Assembly: GCF_019802125.1 (NCBI RefSeq)
Contig: NZ_JAHVHT010000005.1
Location: forward strand, 1 to 64,000
Direction of reading: 5' to 3'
From: Tateyamaria omphalii
Lineage (GTDB): Bacteria > Pseudomonadota > Alphaproteobacteria > Rhodobacterales > Rhodobacteraceae
DNA: 64,000 bases
The number at the start of each line of letters is the position of its first letter. Position 1 is the stretch's first letter. A program made the translations under genes and the position numbers. A model generated the notes under the pieces. That model had not been told where the DNA came from. It did no database searches and saw only the letters and a program-made list of their open reading frames with translations. Positions 9,395 to 18,211 of the stretch are shown here, one piece after another.

Positions 9395-10332
9395 TGGAAG
9401 CGTTTGATCTGCTGCTGAATACCAGTCTTTGGGCTGCCGTGCTGCGCATCGCGACGCCGCTGATCTTTGGTGTTCTGGGTGCGCTTTTATGTGAGCGATC
9501 AGGCGTGCTGAACCTCGGGATCGAGGGGATCATGACAATGGGGGCCATGACCGGCTGGCTGACGGTTTACATGGGGGGCGACTTGTGGATAGGCTTGCTG
9601 GTCGCGGCGTTGAGCGGCGGGTTGATGGGACTTCTGCATGCAATGCTTACCGTGCCACTCGGTCTGTCGCAGCATGTGTCCGGGCTTGGCATCACGTTGT
9701 TCGCATCGGCTCTGTCTTACTATCTGTACCGGCTGATCGTTGTTGTTGGCGATCTGCCCCCGACGATTGAGCCGTTCCGACCGGTCAATATCCCGATCTT
9801 GTCTGAGCTTCCGTTCCTTGGTCCGATCCTGTTTTCGCAAGCGATGCCAACATATCTGGCACTCGGTGCGGTCGTGGTGATGGCTTACCTGCTTGCGCGC
9901 ACGCCGCTCGGCCTAGCTATCCGTATGACAGGTGAAAACCCACATGCGGTTGAGGCGCAAGGTCTTGATCCTATGCGCATCCGTATAGGTGCCGTCGTGG
10001 CGGGATCGGCGCTGATGGCTCTGGGAGGTGCGTTCCTGACAACCGCCGCGTTCAATAGTTTCTTTCCAGAAATGGTTCAGGGCCGCGGCTGGATCTGCAT
10101 TGCACTGGTCGTCTTTGCCTCGTGGCGACCGGGCAAAGCGTTGATTGGCGCACTGCTTTTTGCATTCTTTGATGCCTATCAGCTGCGTCTGCAAACAGTC
10201 GTCGAGGATGTGCCCTATCAGCTTTTCCTGATGGCGCCGTACTTCCTGTCCATCGGTGCGCTTGTCCTTGTCGCGCGCCGCGCAAAAGTGCCTGAGGCCC
10301 TAATGACGCCGTACCGTCGTGGTGAGCGCTAG
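9394..10332 (+). CDS. ABC transporter permease, nucleoside/BMP type (second)
   Basis: Second permease, 312 residues, with the hallmark ERSGVLNLGIEGIMTMGA near residue 40 and a later motif AIRMTGENPHAVEAQGLDP. The ATG overlaps the preceding stop (TGATG). It closes the operon that began with the amidohydrolase; a hairpin about 75 bases downstream lies between it and the convergent binding-protein gene. Confidence 0.88.
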   Translation: MEAFDLLLNTSLWAAVLRIATPLIFGVLGALLCERSGVLNLGIEGIMTMGAMTGWLTVYMGGDLWIGLLVAALSGGLMGLLHAMLTVPLGLSQHVSGLGITLFASALSYYLYRLIVVVGDLPPTIEPFRPVNIPILSELPFLGPILFSQAMPTYLALGAVVVMAYLLARTPLGLAIRMTGENPHAVEAQGLDPMRIRIGAVVAGSALMALGGAFLTTAAFNSFFPEMVQGRGWICIALVVFASWRPGKALIGALLFAFFDAYQLRLQTVVEDVPYQLFLMAPYFLSIGALVLVARRAKVPEALMTPYRRGER

Positions 10333-10406
10333 GCCTCTGACAATTTTGCGGGCAAACCGGCAGGCCTGACGTACAAACGGGCTGTTTGTGGGTGCAATGT
10401 GAGTAT

Positions 10407-10431
10407 GTGGCCCCACGTGGTGCGGGGCCAC
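10407..10431. terminator. Hairpin between convergent operons
   Basis: Eight-base perfect arms (GTGGCCCC and GGGGCCAC) separated by nine bases sit in the 111-base gap between the convergent permease (ends 10332) and binding-protein gene (ends 10444). Position and stem strength fit a bidirectional terminator, though neither side has a clear T run. Confidence 0.55.
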
Positions 10432-10443
10432 AATGCGTTTCAA

Positions 10444-11484
10444 TTACCTGGCCGGCAAGGGCATCCAGTCGGCCATCGCCACATCGGCATGTTGGAATTG
10501 CGGCATCTTCGAACCGAGGTCTTCCATATTGCGGATGTCCTCATTGTTCAGGAAATCCTGGGTGATCAGCGTGGGAGGTACGATCACCGATGCACCGGGA
10601 TCTTCGCCTGCGAGCATGAGAGCAAGCGCACGGACGGAAACTTCGCCCACGACGGCTGGATTGGTCGCGACAGTGGCCTTCCAGGCGCTGTTCGCTTCCC
10701 GCATCAATGCTATGTCCGCTGTCGAGATATCAGCAGAATAGATGCTCATGTCGCCGCTCAGGCCAAGTTCGTCGGTGGCAATCTTAACGCCCTTGGCAAA
10801 CTCATTGTACGGCGCGAAAAAGACCGAGATATTCGGGTTCGCCTGAAGCGCTGCGCGCGCCTGGTTGGCGTTGGCGTTGGCAATTGGGTTGTCCAGAGTT
10901 CCGATGCGGGCGGCTTCGGTGATGCCTGCATTTGCCTCCTTGACTTCTTCCCAGGCGACATGCCGGCGGTCGAGCGGCGCTATGCCCGGCACATAGACAT
11001 ATCCGGCCGCAAAGCTGTCTCCATTGTCTTCGATTGCCTGTTCCAGAGCGAGCTTGCCCAGAAGATAGTCCGACTGTTCGATCTGCGGGATCGCGGCGTT
11101 TTCGACGTTTACGTCGAAGGCGACGACCTTGATCCCCGCTTCTGCTGCTCTTGCAGCGGCCTCGCGCATCGATTCCGTCAAGCCGTGTTGAATAACGATG
11201 CCGTCCACGCCTAGCGCGATGGCTTGGTCTACCATGTCGGCCTGTAGTGCGGCGTCCTGACGGCTGTCGAACACGCGCAGGTTTACACCAAGCGCCGCAG
11301 CCTGGGTTTCAACGCCCGAAAGGTAGGCCTGAAAAAAGTCGCCGGTCGACAGATAGCGCACAAGCGCGATGGTCACATCTCCGGGATTGTCAAAGGGGGC
11401 GGGGGCCTCTTGCGCCGCTGCTGTACCCGCGCCAAGTGCCAGGGTTGTCGCGCTGGCCATTGCCATGAAGTGACGTCTCAGCAT
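10444..11484 (-). CDS. Sugar ABC transporter substrate-binding protein (RbsB-type)
   Basis: Periplasmic binding protein of 346 residues of the ribose-type (Peripla_BP_4) family. An N-terminal signal peptide runs through MASATTLALGAG to a cleavage near TAAAQEA. The two-lobed sugar-binding fold is suggested by VTIALVRYLSTGDFFQAYLSG, GVDGIVIQHG, IKVVAFDVNVEN and the C-terminal STADIALMREANSAW region. The start is preceded by GGGAGGA seven bases upstream. It is the last gene of a minus-strand importer (ATPase, permease, binding protein) divergent from methylthioribose kinase, so the ligand is probably a ribose-like sugar such as 5-methylthioribose or 5-deoxyribose (inference). Confidence 0.87.
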   Translation of the reverse strand: MLRRHFMAMASATTLALGAGTAAAQEAPAPFDNPGDVTIALVRYLSTGDFFQAYLSGVETQAAALGVNLRVFDSRQDAALQADMVDQAIALGVDGIVIQHGLTESMREAAARAAEAGIKVVAFDVNVENAAIPQIEQSDYLLGKLALEQAIEDNGDSFAAGYVYVPGIAPLDRRHVAWEEVKEANAGITEAARIGTLDNPIANANANQARAALQANPNISVFFAPYNEFAKGVKIATDELGLSGDMSIYSADISTADIALMREANSAWKATVATNPAVVGEVSVRALALMLAGEDPGASVIVPPTLITQDFLNNEDIRNMEDLGSKMPQFQHADVAMADWMPLPAR

Positions 11485-11510
11485 GTTGATGTCCTCCCTA
11501 TTGCTGATTG

Positions 11511-12521
11511 TCAGTGCCCCGCGCCTGATCGGCGCGAAGACAAGTAGAAGGTGAAGACAAGGGCTGCGACCAGGACGGCACCTTTGACGAAATCCTGCGT
11601 GTAGTAGGGGGCGTTCATCATCGTCATGCCTTGCAAGAGGATGCCCACGAACAGGGCGCCGATGGCTGTTCCAAATGCGTTTGGTCGTGCAGCACCCAAG
11701 ACTGCAAAGCCGATCAGTGCCGCAGCCACACTGTCGAGAAGAAGGTTGTTGCCACTCGCGATGTCACCTCGTCCCAGTCGTGCGGCAAGCAATATGCCAC
11801 CGATCGATGCGGTGACGCCCGAAATCATGTAGGCTGTGATTTTATACCGATTGACCGGTGTCCCGACGAGGCCTGCGGCGCGTTCGTTCGATCCAATCGC
11901 GTACATCAACCGTCCATGTCGTGTGAATCCAAGAAAAAGCCAGATCACCAATGCGATGCTGATGAAGATCACCACCGGCATCGGCAGCAGCCGTTCGATG
12001 AAAAGATCGATCCGGTGGCGACCCAACCATAAGAACGATGCAGAGAATGTGCCTTCGGCCACACTGCCATCCGTCAGGGTCATACCCGTTGCAATGGAAT
12101 TGCCTTGGGTTGGAATGCGCTGCAAGCCAATAAGTAGGAACATCATACCAAGCGTTGCCAGTAGATCCGGTACGCGAAATTTGACGATGAGGAGGCCGTT
12201 GATCAGTCCAACCAGCGCCCCCATGCACAAGCACAGTATCACCGCCACAAGTGCGGGATGTTCGAGGATGACCATCGAATAGGCTGACAGCATCAGGGCC
12301 GATGTCGCAACAGCTCCGATAGACAGATCGAACCCGCCCACAACCAATGTGCAGGTTACCCCAAGTGCAAGAATGCCGGTAATGGCGACAGATTGCAGAA
12401 CGAACGCCGCTGAAAGCGGGCCGAAGAAACCGGGCGCTGCGGCACTAAAGTAGACGATGAGCCCTACCAACAGGATCAGGAAGCCGTAGCGGATCGCGAA
12501 GTCGAGAAGACGGTCACTCAT
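11511..12521 (-). CDS. Sugar ABC transporter permease (RbsC-type)
   Basis: Inner-membrane permease, 336 residues, with the family hallmarks LALGVTCTLVVGGFDLSIGA and YAIGSNERAAGLVGTPVNRYK and a later GRGDIASGNNLLLDSVAA. The start overlaps the ATPase stop by four bases. It is the only permease in this set, so it would function as a homodimer as in RbsC. It precedes the binding-protein gene by 26 bases. Confidence 0.88.
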   Translation of the reverse strand: MSDRLLDFAIRYGFLILLVGLIVYFSAAAPGFFGPLSAAFVLQSVAITGILALGVTCTLVVGGFDLSIGAVATSALMLSAYSMVILEHPALVAVILCLCMGALVGLINGLLIVKFRVPDLLATLGMMFLLIGLQRIPTQGNSIATGMTLTDGSVAEGTFSASFLWLGRHRIDLFIERLLPMPVVIFISIALVIWLFLGFTRHGRLMYAIGSNERAAGLVGTPVNRYKITAYMISGVTASIGGILLAARLGRGDIASGNNLLLDSVAAALIGFAVLGAARPNAFGTAIGALFVGILLQGMTMMNAPYYTQDFVKGAVLVAALVFTFYLSSRRSGAGH

Positions 12522-14035
12522 GTCTGGGCGCCCGTGGGTGCAGCGACAGAGCCTGAGATGTCAGCAACCAACGCGGCAAGATCGATGTCTTGATTGGCAT
12601 GCTCACCCGCGACCGCGCTTTCGTGCAGGACGATGATGCGGTCTGCGATCTCCAGTGCTTCGTCTATTTCGGCCATGAATGCCACCGTCGCACGCCCTGC
12701 TGCAGTGGACCGAATGTGACGACCGATATCCCGGCGCGCGCCGATGTCGACGCCTTGGAAAGGTTCATCGAGAAGCAATACCTTTGCCGGTTCCATGAGC
12801 CAGCGGCCGATCATCACTTTCTGCTGGTTGCCTCCCGACAGCGTGCCAATCCCATCGCTGGGCGACTGGCAAACGATCCCGAGCCGCGAGATCATTTCAC
12901 GTGTGCGGCTTCGTTGCTTTTGAGCAGTTACAAAGGAACCGACACTCAGGGTCTTGAGAAATGGTAGGGTCATATTGTCTGCAATATCAAACGCCGGGAT
13001 GACGGCATTTGCGCCGCGGTCCTTGGGCGACATGAAGACGCCGTTTTTGATGGCATCCTCAACTGACTTGGGCTCATAGCGTTGGCCGTTGATCGTTATG
13101 GACCCATCCGTCGGTTGGCTTAGCCCAAAGAGCACTTCCGCAAGTTTGCTTTTGCCGCTGCCCAGCAATCCGACAATTGCCACAACTTCACCGCCACACA
13201 CCGTCATGTTTATGGGCGCCGCCAATGTGTGCAACCGCAAGTCAGCGAGTTGAAGAACAGGCGAGATGCCACGCTGTACTGCAACGTCAACATCTGTCAT
13301 TTGGTGGCCGAGCATGGCTGTGACGGCAGCCTCGTAATCCAATGGTTTGGAGTTGAAGGCGCCGGAGATCGCGCCGTCCCGCATGACGATGATACGGTCC
13401 GCAATGCGGCGGATATCCGACATTCGGTGCGAGATGTAGAGGATCGCAACGCCTTGCGCTCGCAATCGATCGATCAGGGCAAACAGACGATCAGCTTCTG
13501 TCGCAGACAAGGAGGATGTTGGTTCATCCAGAATCAGAACCTTTGGCGCGCGCGCCATGGCGCGGGCAATGGCGATCATCTGACGGTCGGCGACGTTCAA
13601 ATCGGAAACGCGTTTGCGCAAATCAACTTCTATGCCCATCGCGGCGGCGACCTTGGCAGCCTCTGCCCTGAGGGCTCGTTCGCGAACAAAAAGGCCGTGG
13701 CGCGGGTCGACCAAGCGGTCGAGCATCAGGTTGTTTGCGACATCCAGATCGGGGATTACGCCGTCATCAATCGACTGATGGACAGTCACCACACCCTGAC
13801 GGATTGCATCTGCCGCATCGGTCGGAGCAAAGGGTTGATCCATCAAAGACAGTGTCCCGCCATCGACGGCATGTTGCCCGCAGATCACCTTGACGAGCGT
13901 AGACTTTCCCGCGCCGTTGGCGCCCATCAAAACGGTAACCGTCCCCGGAGCAAGCGATAGATCAACTCCGCGCAGCACATGGTTATTGCCGAACGACTTT
14001 TGCAAGCCATTCACAGTGAGTGCGTCCACCGACAC
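12518..14035 (-). CDS. Sugar ABC transporter ATPase (RbsA-type, tandem domain)
   Basis: A 505-residue ATPase with two ABC modules. Module one has GANGAGKSTLVK and VLILDEPTSSLSATEAD; module two has GLLGSGKSKLAEVLFG and TLSGGNQQKVMIGRWLM. The second P-loop keeps an apparently intact GSGKS, which is often degenerate in this family. A GTG start at 14035 is six bases downstream of a strong GGGAGG site. It is the first gene of the minus-strand operon, reading away from the methylthioribose kinase gene across a 131-base shared promoter region. Confidence 0.9.
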   Translation of the reverse strand: MSVDALTVNGLQKSFGNNHVLRGVDLSLAPGTVTVLMGANGAGKSTLVKVICGQHAVDGGTLSLMDQPFAPTDAADAIRQGVVTVHQSIDDGVIPDLDVANNLMLDRLVDPRHGLFVRERALRAEAAKVAAAMGIEVDLRKRVSDLNVADRQMIAIARAMARAPKVLILDEPTSSLSATEADRLFALIDRLRAQGVAILYISHRMSDIRRIADRIIVMRDGAISGAFNSKPLDYEAAVTAMLGHQMTDVDVAVQRGISPVLQLADLRLHTLAAPINMTVCGGEVVAIVGLLGSGKSKLAEVLFGLSQPTDGSITINGQRYEPKSVEDAIKNGVFMSPKDRGANAVIPAFDIADNMTLPFLKTLSVGSFVTAQKQRSRTREMISRLGIVCQSPSDGIGTLSGGNQQKVMIGRWLMEPAKVLLLDEPFQGVDIGARRDIGRHIRSTAAGRATVAFMAEIDEALEIADRIIVLHESAVAGEHANQDIDLAALVADISGSVAAPTGAQT

Positions 14036-14085
14036 CCGCTTCCTCCCAATTCGTGAACGCTACGGTAGGCTCCTGCAAATACATT

Positions 14086-14102
14086 TGTCAAATGAATTGA
14101 CA
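14086..14102. promoter_or_regulatory. Candidate operator in the divergent import/MTR-kinase promoter
   Basis: An inverted repeat TGTCAA-(5 bases)-TTGACA lies in the 131-base gap between the divergent ATPase and kinase genes. It overlaps the region where a -35 element for the adjacent TATAAT (14107-14112) would be. The natural candidate to bind here is the SorC-type regulator encoded in the same operon (16530-17525); this is inference. Confidence 0.45.
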
Positions 14103-14106
14103 TAAG

Positions 14107-14112
14107 TATAAT
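14107..14112 (+). promoter_or_regulatory. Probable -10 element of the MTR-kinase operon
   Basis: A consensus TATAAT lies 55 bases before the kinase start. The hexamer 17 bases upstream (TTTGTC at 14084-14089) is a weak -35 match and is covered by the inverted repeat, as expected of a repressed or regulator-dependent promoter. Confidence 0.4.
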
Positions 14113-14166
14113 CATCAGGCGATTTACGACGCTCTGCGTGTCAAAGTAGGAAAGGGAGAGCCGCTT

Positions 14167-15426
14167 ATGGACGCACGACCTGCATATGAGGCGTTGACAG
14201 TCGAAACCTTACCGGACCGCTTGGTCACCATTTCCGTTTTGGCCGACAGGGTGGGGCCGGACCCATCCGCGTGGACGGTGGAAGAGGTTGGTGACGGCAA
14301 TCTCAACCTTGTGTTCATCGTGGGCGGGGACCGTGGTACGGTCATCGTGAAACAGGCATTGCCCTATGTGCGCCTTGTTGGGGACAGTTGGCCATTGCCG
14401 CTGTATCGCGCTTTCTTCGAGTACCACGCCTTGACACGTCAAGCGGCCCGCGATCCTGGTGCCGTGCCGGAAGTCTATCATTTCGACGAAACTCAGGCGT
14501 TGATCGTGATGGAATACCTTTCGCCGCATGTCATTCTGCGCCGCAAACTGATCGCCGGAGAGCGCGTTGCGGGCTTGGCGGAGTTCTTGGGGCGCTACTG
14601 CGCGCGAACGTCGTTTCGCGGATCGGAATTGTCGATGGCGAGCCGGGACAAGAAACGCGACGTGGCGCTTTTCGCCGGAAATGTCGAGATACCGGCAATC
14701 ACGGAAGCACTGGTGTTCACTGACCCTTATCGCGATGCCGATATGAATAGTCATACCGATGGATTGGAGCCGTTGGTGGCGCAACTGCGCGCAGACATTG
14801 AGCTGAAGGTAAAGGTGCAGCAAGCGTTGCAGCGTTTCGTGTCCAACACCGAGACGATGTTGCATGGTGATCTGCATTCGGGCTCCATCATGTCGACAGA
14901 TCGCGAGAGCCGCGTGATCGACCCCGAGTTTGTCCAGTATGGTCCAATGGGTTTTGATGTCGGAATGCTCTGCGCGAATTTTCTGATGGCATATTTTAGT
15001 CAACCGGCACATCGGGGAGAGGATTTGGACGAGTATCAGTGCTGGGTGTTGGAGGTGATCTCCGAGCTGTGCTCGGTTTTTGACAAAGAGTTTCGATCCT
15101 TGTGGAGGTCGGAGCGAACCGGGATTTTGTACCCGACAGTGCTTTTTGAAGATCAAGGCCAAGACAGCACACCTGCCTGCGACGCCGTTCTGGCTGGGCT
15201 GTGGCGGGATGCGTGGATGGTATGCGGGATCGAAATGCATCGCCGCTGCTTGTCGCTGGCGCACAACGCCGATTTTGAAGACATCGCAGATACGACTGTC
15301 CGCGCACGTCTGGAAGCGCGCAATCTTATGATGGGTGCTGAACTGCTTCGCAGGGCAGGCACGCTTGAGGATGCAGGTGCTGTTTGCGCCATGGCACGTG
15401 AGTTCAATGGAAAGGATATCCTATGA
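14167..15426 (+). CDS. mtnK: S-methyl-5-thioribose kinase (or 5-deoxyribose kinase)
   Basis: A 419-residue cytoplasmic kinase of the aminoglycoside-phosphotransferase fold that phosphorylates the anomeric hydroxyl of 5-methylthioribose. MtnK hallmarks are YEALTVETLP at the N-terminus, the nucleotide-binding VGDGNLNLVFIV at about residues 41-52, and the catalytic loop HGDLHSGS at 233-240 with Asp235; length matches MtnK (about 400). It starts 131 bases from the divergent importer with a GGAAAGGGAG site upstream, and its stop overlaps mtnA. The downstream aldolase, in place of the mtnB-mtnC-mtnD genes of the methionine salvage pathway, argues for the DHAP shunt. Homologous kinases also act on 5-deoxyribose, so the substrate is not settled. 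Confidence 0.9.
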   Translation: MDARPAYEALTVETLPDRLVTISVLADRVGPDPSAWTVEEVGDGNLNLVFIVGGDRGTVIVKQALPYVRLVGDSWPLPLYRAFFEYHALTRQAARDPGAVPEVYHFDETQALIVMEYLSPHVILRRKLIAGERVAGLAEFLGRYCARTSFRGSELSMASRDKKRDVALFAGNVEIPAITEALVFTDPYRDADMNSHTDGLEPLVAQLRADIELKVKVQQALQRFVSNTETMLHGDLHSGSIMSTDRESRVIDPEFVQYGPMGFDVGMLCANFLMAYFSQPAHRGEDLDEYQCWVLEVISELCSVFDKEFRSLWRSERTGILYPTVLFEDQGQDSTPACDAVLAGLWRDAWMVCGIEMHRRCLSLAHNADFEDIADTTVRARLEARNLMMGAELLRRAGTLEDAGAVCAMAREFNGKDIL

Positions 15427-16526
15427 AGATCGACGGCAGGCACTATCGATCGCTTTGGTGGAACGATGAGAAAGGTGTCCTTGAGATCATCGACCAATGT
15501 TGGTTGCCGCACGACTTCAGGGTTGTTCCAGTCGAGACCATGCAGGAATTTTCGGATGCAATCTATGAAATGCGCGTACGCGGTGCTCCGTTGATTGGCG
15601 CAACGGCAGCGTATGGAATGGCTTTGGCCATGGCGGAAGACCCATCTGACGCAAATATGGACGCAGCTTGGACATATCTCGAGAAAACGCGCCCGACAGC
15701 GATCAACCTGCGTTGGGCCTTGGATCGTGCCCGCGCCACACTGCTGCCCATGCCAGAGCGCGAACGGGCTGCGGCGGCCCTGGCCCTGGCGCACGAAATT
15801 GCTGATGAGGATGTCGAGATCAACCGCCGGATTGGCGAGAATGGTCTGGCGCTGATCCGCGAGATTGCCGCGGGAAAGCCCGAGGGCGAACCTGTCCGTC
15901 TATTGACCCATTGCAATGCGGGCTGGTTGGCAACCGTGGATTGGGGCACAGCGACGAGCCCCATGTATCAGGCGCATGATGCGGGTATACCCTTGCACAT
16001 TTGGGTCGATGAAACACGCCCGCGCAACCAGGGCGCGCTGACATCATGGGAACTGGGCAAACATGGGGTGCCGCACACCTATATTACCGACAATGCCGGT
16101 GGGCATCTGATGCAACATGGTATGGTCGATATGGTCATCACTGGCACCGACCGCACGACACGCTGCGGCGATGTTTGCAACAAGATCGGCACGTATCTGA
16201 AAGCTCTGGCGGCGCAGGACAATGGCGTCCCGTTCTATGTCGCGCTCCCATCACCGACCATCGACTGGACCGTTCGCGACGGTGTTGCAGAAATCCCAAT
16301 CGAAGAACGCAAAACTGAGGAAGTCACGCATATCCAAGGACGGACGGAAGCTGGCGCAATCGATGCAGTGCAAGTGACACCGGATGGAACACCCGGCGGA
16401 AATCCTGCCTTCGACGTCACACCCAATCGCTTGGTCACTGGCCTGATTACGGAGCGCGGTGTTTGCGAAGCTTCAGAACAGGGGCTGACAGGTTTGTTCC
16501 CCGAATTTGCGCAAGCGGCAGAATAG
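15423..16526 (+). CDS. mtnA: S-methyl-5-thioribose-1-phosphate isomerase
   Basis: A 367-residue isomerase of the eIF2B-related family that converts the aldose 1-phosphate from MtnK to the ketose 1-phosphate (5-methylthioribulose 1-phosphate, or 5-deoxyribulose 1-phosphate). Motifs are RVRGAPLIGATAAYG at about 51-65, LLTHCNAGWLAT with catalytic Cys164, VDETRPRNQGALTSWEL and the catalytic Asp243 in GTDRTTRCGDVCNK; the Cys-Asp spacing matches characterised MtnA. Length is normal. It overlaps the kinase by four bases and is followed three bases later by the regulator gene. Confidence 0.93.
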   Translation: MKIDGRHYRSLWWNDEKGVLEIIDQCWLPHDFRVVPVETMQEFSDAIYEMRVRGAPLIGATAAYGMALAMAEDPSDANMDAAWTYLEKTRPTAINLRWALDRARATLLPMPERERAAAALALAHEIADEDVEINRRIGENGLALIREIAAGKPEGEPVRLLTHCNAGWLATVDWGTATSPMYQAHDAGIPLHIWVDETRPRNQGALTSWELGKHGVPHTYITDNAGGHLMQHGMVDMVITGTDRTTRCGDVCNKIGTYLKALAAQDNGVPFYVALPSPTIDWTVRDGVAEIPIEERKTEEVTHIQGRTEAGAIDAVQVTPDGTPGGNPAFDVTPNRLVTGLITERGVCEASEQGLTGLFPEFAQAAE

Positions 16527-16529
16527 GCG

Positions 16530-17525
16530 ATGCCCAATTCTGCGCCTCTCGGAAAACCGCGCGCTACACAAGAAGCCACGCGGCTCGCGCTACGCGACGA
16601 TGCTCCATTTGTTGAGGCGGCTTGGCTCTATTATCACGAGGGGCTGAACCAAAACGACATCGCTGAAAGAATGCGGATCAGTCGTGCGTCAGTGGTGAAT
16701 TATCTGAATGAAGCGCGTAGCAGAGGTTGGGTGCGTGTGCATCTTGACAGTGATGTTTTTCGGGGCCACCGCCTGGCAGAAACGCTTCGAGAGGCATTTG
16801 GGCTGGCGGAGGCTCTGGTCGTGCCAGACGATCCCATTGATCCGACAGGTGCAAGTCGAGTTACACGTGCCGCGGCGGATTGGTTGCCAAGATTGCTTGA
16901 GCCCGGTGATAGGCTCGGTGTGTCTTGGGGGGCAACGGTCTATCAGATGGCGCAGCAGGTGCCGCAGCTTCCGGTATCTGATCTGACGGTGATCCAGCTT
17001 CTGGGCTCGCGCCCTGCTGCGCTCGGATTTGCGGCGGAGGCTTGCACGGCGATGCTTGCGCAGAAGCTCGGGGGGCAATGCATCAACCTCCATGTGCCCT
17101 TGATCCTGTCGGACAAGACTTTGCGCGATGCGCTTTGCAATGAACCTGTCGTGCAGCGGCAGCTTGATGCTTTGGCCACCTGCAACAAAACCGTTCTCGC
17201 CTGCGGTACATGCGATGCTGAGGCGCACGTCGTACGAACCGGGATTTTAAGCGCGGAAGAGATGGCTCTTCACCGTGAGAATGGTGCTCAAGGGGTCATA
17301 TGCGCCCGGTTAATCGACGCCGCGGGAGATCCGGTCGTAACTGAAGTTGAAGAGCGCATGATTGGCGTGTCCCTCGATCAGATGAAGGGCAAGGAGATGT
17401 CGCTTCTCATCGCCGCGGGGCCGGGACGTGCACGTTCTGCACGGGCCGCGCTGGTTGGCGGCTATGTCACACATCTGGCGACAAGCACCCGTGTCGCGGA
17501 ACAGCTATTGGAGATGAGCACATGA
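16530..17525 (+). CDS. SorC-family sugar-binding transcriptional regulator (first copy)
   Basis: A 331-residue DNA-binding protein. The N-terminal helix-turn-helix spans about residues 31-65 (AAWLYYHEGLNQNDIAERM, then ISRASVVNYLNEARSRGWV). The rest resembles the SorC sugar-phosphate-binding domain (LEPGDRLGVSWGATVYQMA, TVIQLLGSRPA). SorC regulators respond to phosphorylated sugars, so a pathway intermediate such as the ketose 1-phosphate could be the effector (inference). It sits inside the operon, three bases after mtnA and overlapping the aldolase start by four bases. The probable target is the divergent promoter at 14036-14166. A second SorC gene lies at 25740; the two differ in sequence. 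Confidence 0.85.
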   Translation: MPNSAPLGKPRATQEATRLALRDDAPFVEAAWLYYHEGLNQNDIAERMRISRASVVNYLNEARSRGWVRVHLDSDVFRGHRLAETLREAFGLAEALVVPDDPIDPTGASRVTRAAADWLPRLLEPGDRLGVSWGATVYQMAQQVPQLPVSDLTVIQLLGSRPAALGFAAEACTAMLAQKLGGQCINLHVPLILSDKTLRDALCNEPVVQRQLDALATCNKTVLACGTCDAEAHVVRTGILSAEEMALHRENGAQGVICARLIDAAGDPVVTEVEERMIGVSLDQMKGKEMSLLIAAGPGRARSARAALVGGYVTHLATSTRVAEQLLEMST

Positions 17526-18202
17526 CATTCGCTGCACCATTTCCCGATACGCAAGCGACGCGGCAATCCATGATTGATGCCTGCTTGTGGATGAATGCAC
17601 GGCATCTGAACCAAGGGACGTCCGGCAATATCTCTGTCCGGATTGACGGCGGCATTCTGATCACGCCATCCGGCGTAGCATACGACGCGTTGACGCCAGA
17701 TGCGCTTGTCACCATTCCATTAGACGGTTTGCCGGATCGCGATGGTCCTAAACCATCTACGGAGTGGCCGTTCCATCAAGGGATGCACCAGGCGCGGCCT
17801 GATATGCCTGTGGTTCTTCATGCACATCCTCCCTATTGCAGCGTGCTTGCCGTGCAACGGCGCAAAATCCCTGCTTGTCACTACATGGTCGCCGCATTTG
17901 GCGGAAACGATGTGCCCTTGGCAGACTATGCGCTTTTCGGAAGTCCTGAGCTGTGCGCGAATATGGCCGAGATCATGGCAGATCGGCATGGGTGCTTGAT
18001 GGCCAATCACGGCGCTACGGTTTTGGGCGAAACAGTCGACAAAGCCTGCTGGCGGTTGGAAGAGCTCGAAACGCTTGCCAGAACCTATCTGTTCAGCAGC
18101 ATTGGCGGTGCCCCCCACATCTTAAGCGATGAAGAGATGTCCGAGGTGATTTCGGCGTTCAAAGACTATGGGCCGAGCCCGTCAGATGCATCGGCAAGCT
18201 AG
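17522..18202 (+). CDS. Class II aldolase (fuculose-1-phosphate / methylthioribulose-1-phosphate type)
   Basis: A 226-residue zinc aldolase of the AraD/FucA family. The zinc ligands are His100 and His102 (VLHAHPPYCSVLA) and His163 (LMANHGATVLG); the catalytic glutamate is Glu81 in STEWPFH; the phosphate-binding motif is NQGTSGNISVR at 30-40. In the DHAP shunt such an enzyme cleaves 5-methylthioribulose 1-phosphate to DHAP and 2-methylthioacetaldehyde, or 5-deoxyribulose 1-phosphate to DHAP and acetaldehyde. The operon position directly after mtnK-mtnA and a regulator supports that role over L-fuculose degradation. The start overlaps the regulator stop (ATGA). Confidence 0.88.
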   Translation: MTFAAPFPDTQATRQSMIDACLWMNARHLNQGTSGNISVRIDGGILITPSGVAYDALTPDALVTIPLDGLPDRDGPKPSTEWPFHQGMHQARPDMPVVLHAHPPYCSVLAVQRRKIPACHYMVAAFGGNDVPLADYALFGSPELCANMAEIMADRHGCLMANHGATVLGETVDKACWRLEELETLARTYLFSSIGGAPHILSDEEMSEVISAFKDYGPSPSDASAS

Positions 18203-18211
18203 GAGATGACT

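Noticed and set aside
10399-11214. 271-residue plus-strand open frame
   Set aside because: Antisense of the sugar-binding-protein gene, which has a signal peptide and an ideal ribosome site.
14209-15264. 351-residue minus-strand open frame
   Set aside because: Antisense of mtnK; composition (many His, Arg, Gln) and lack of motifs mark it as a shadow.
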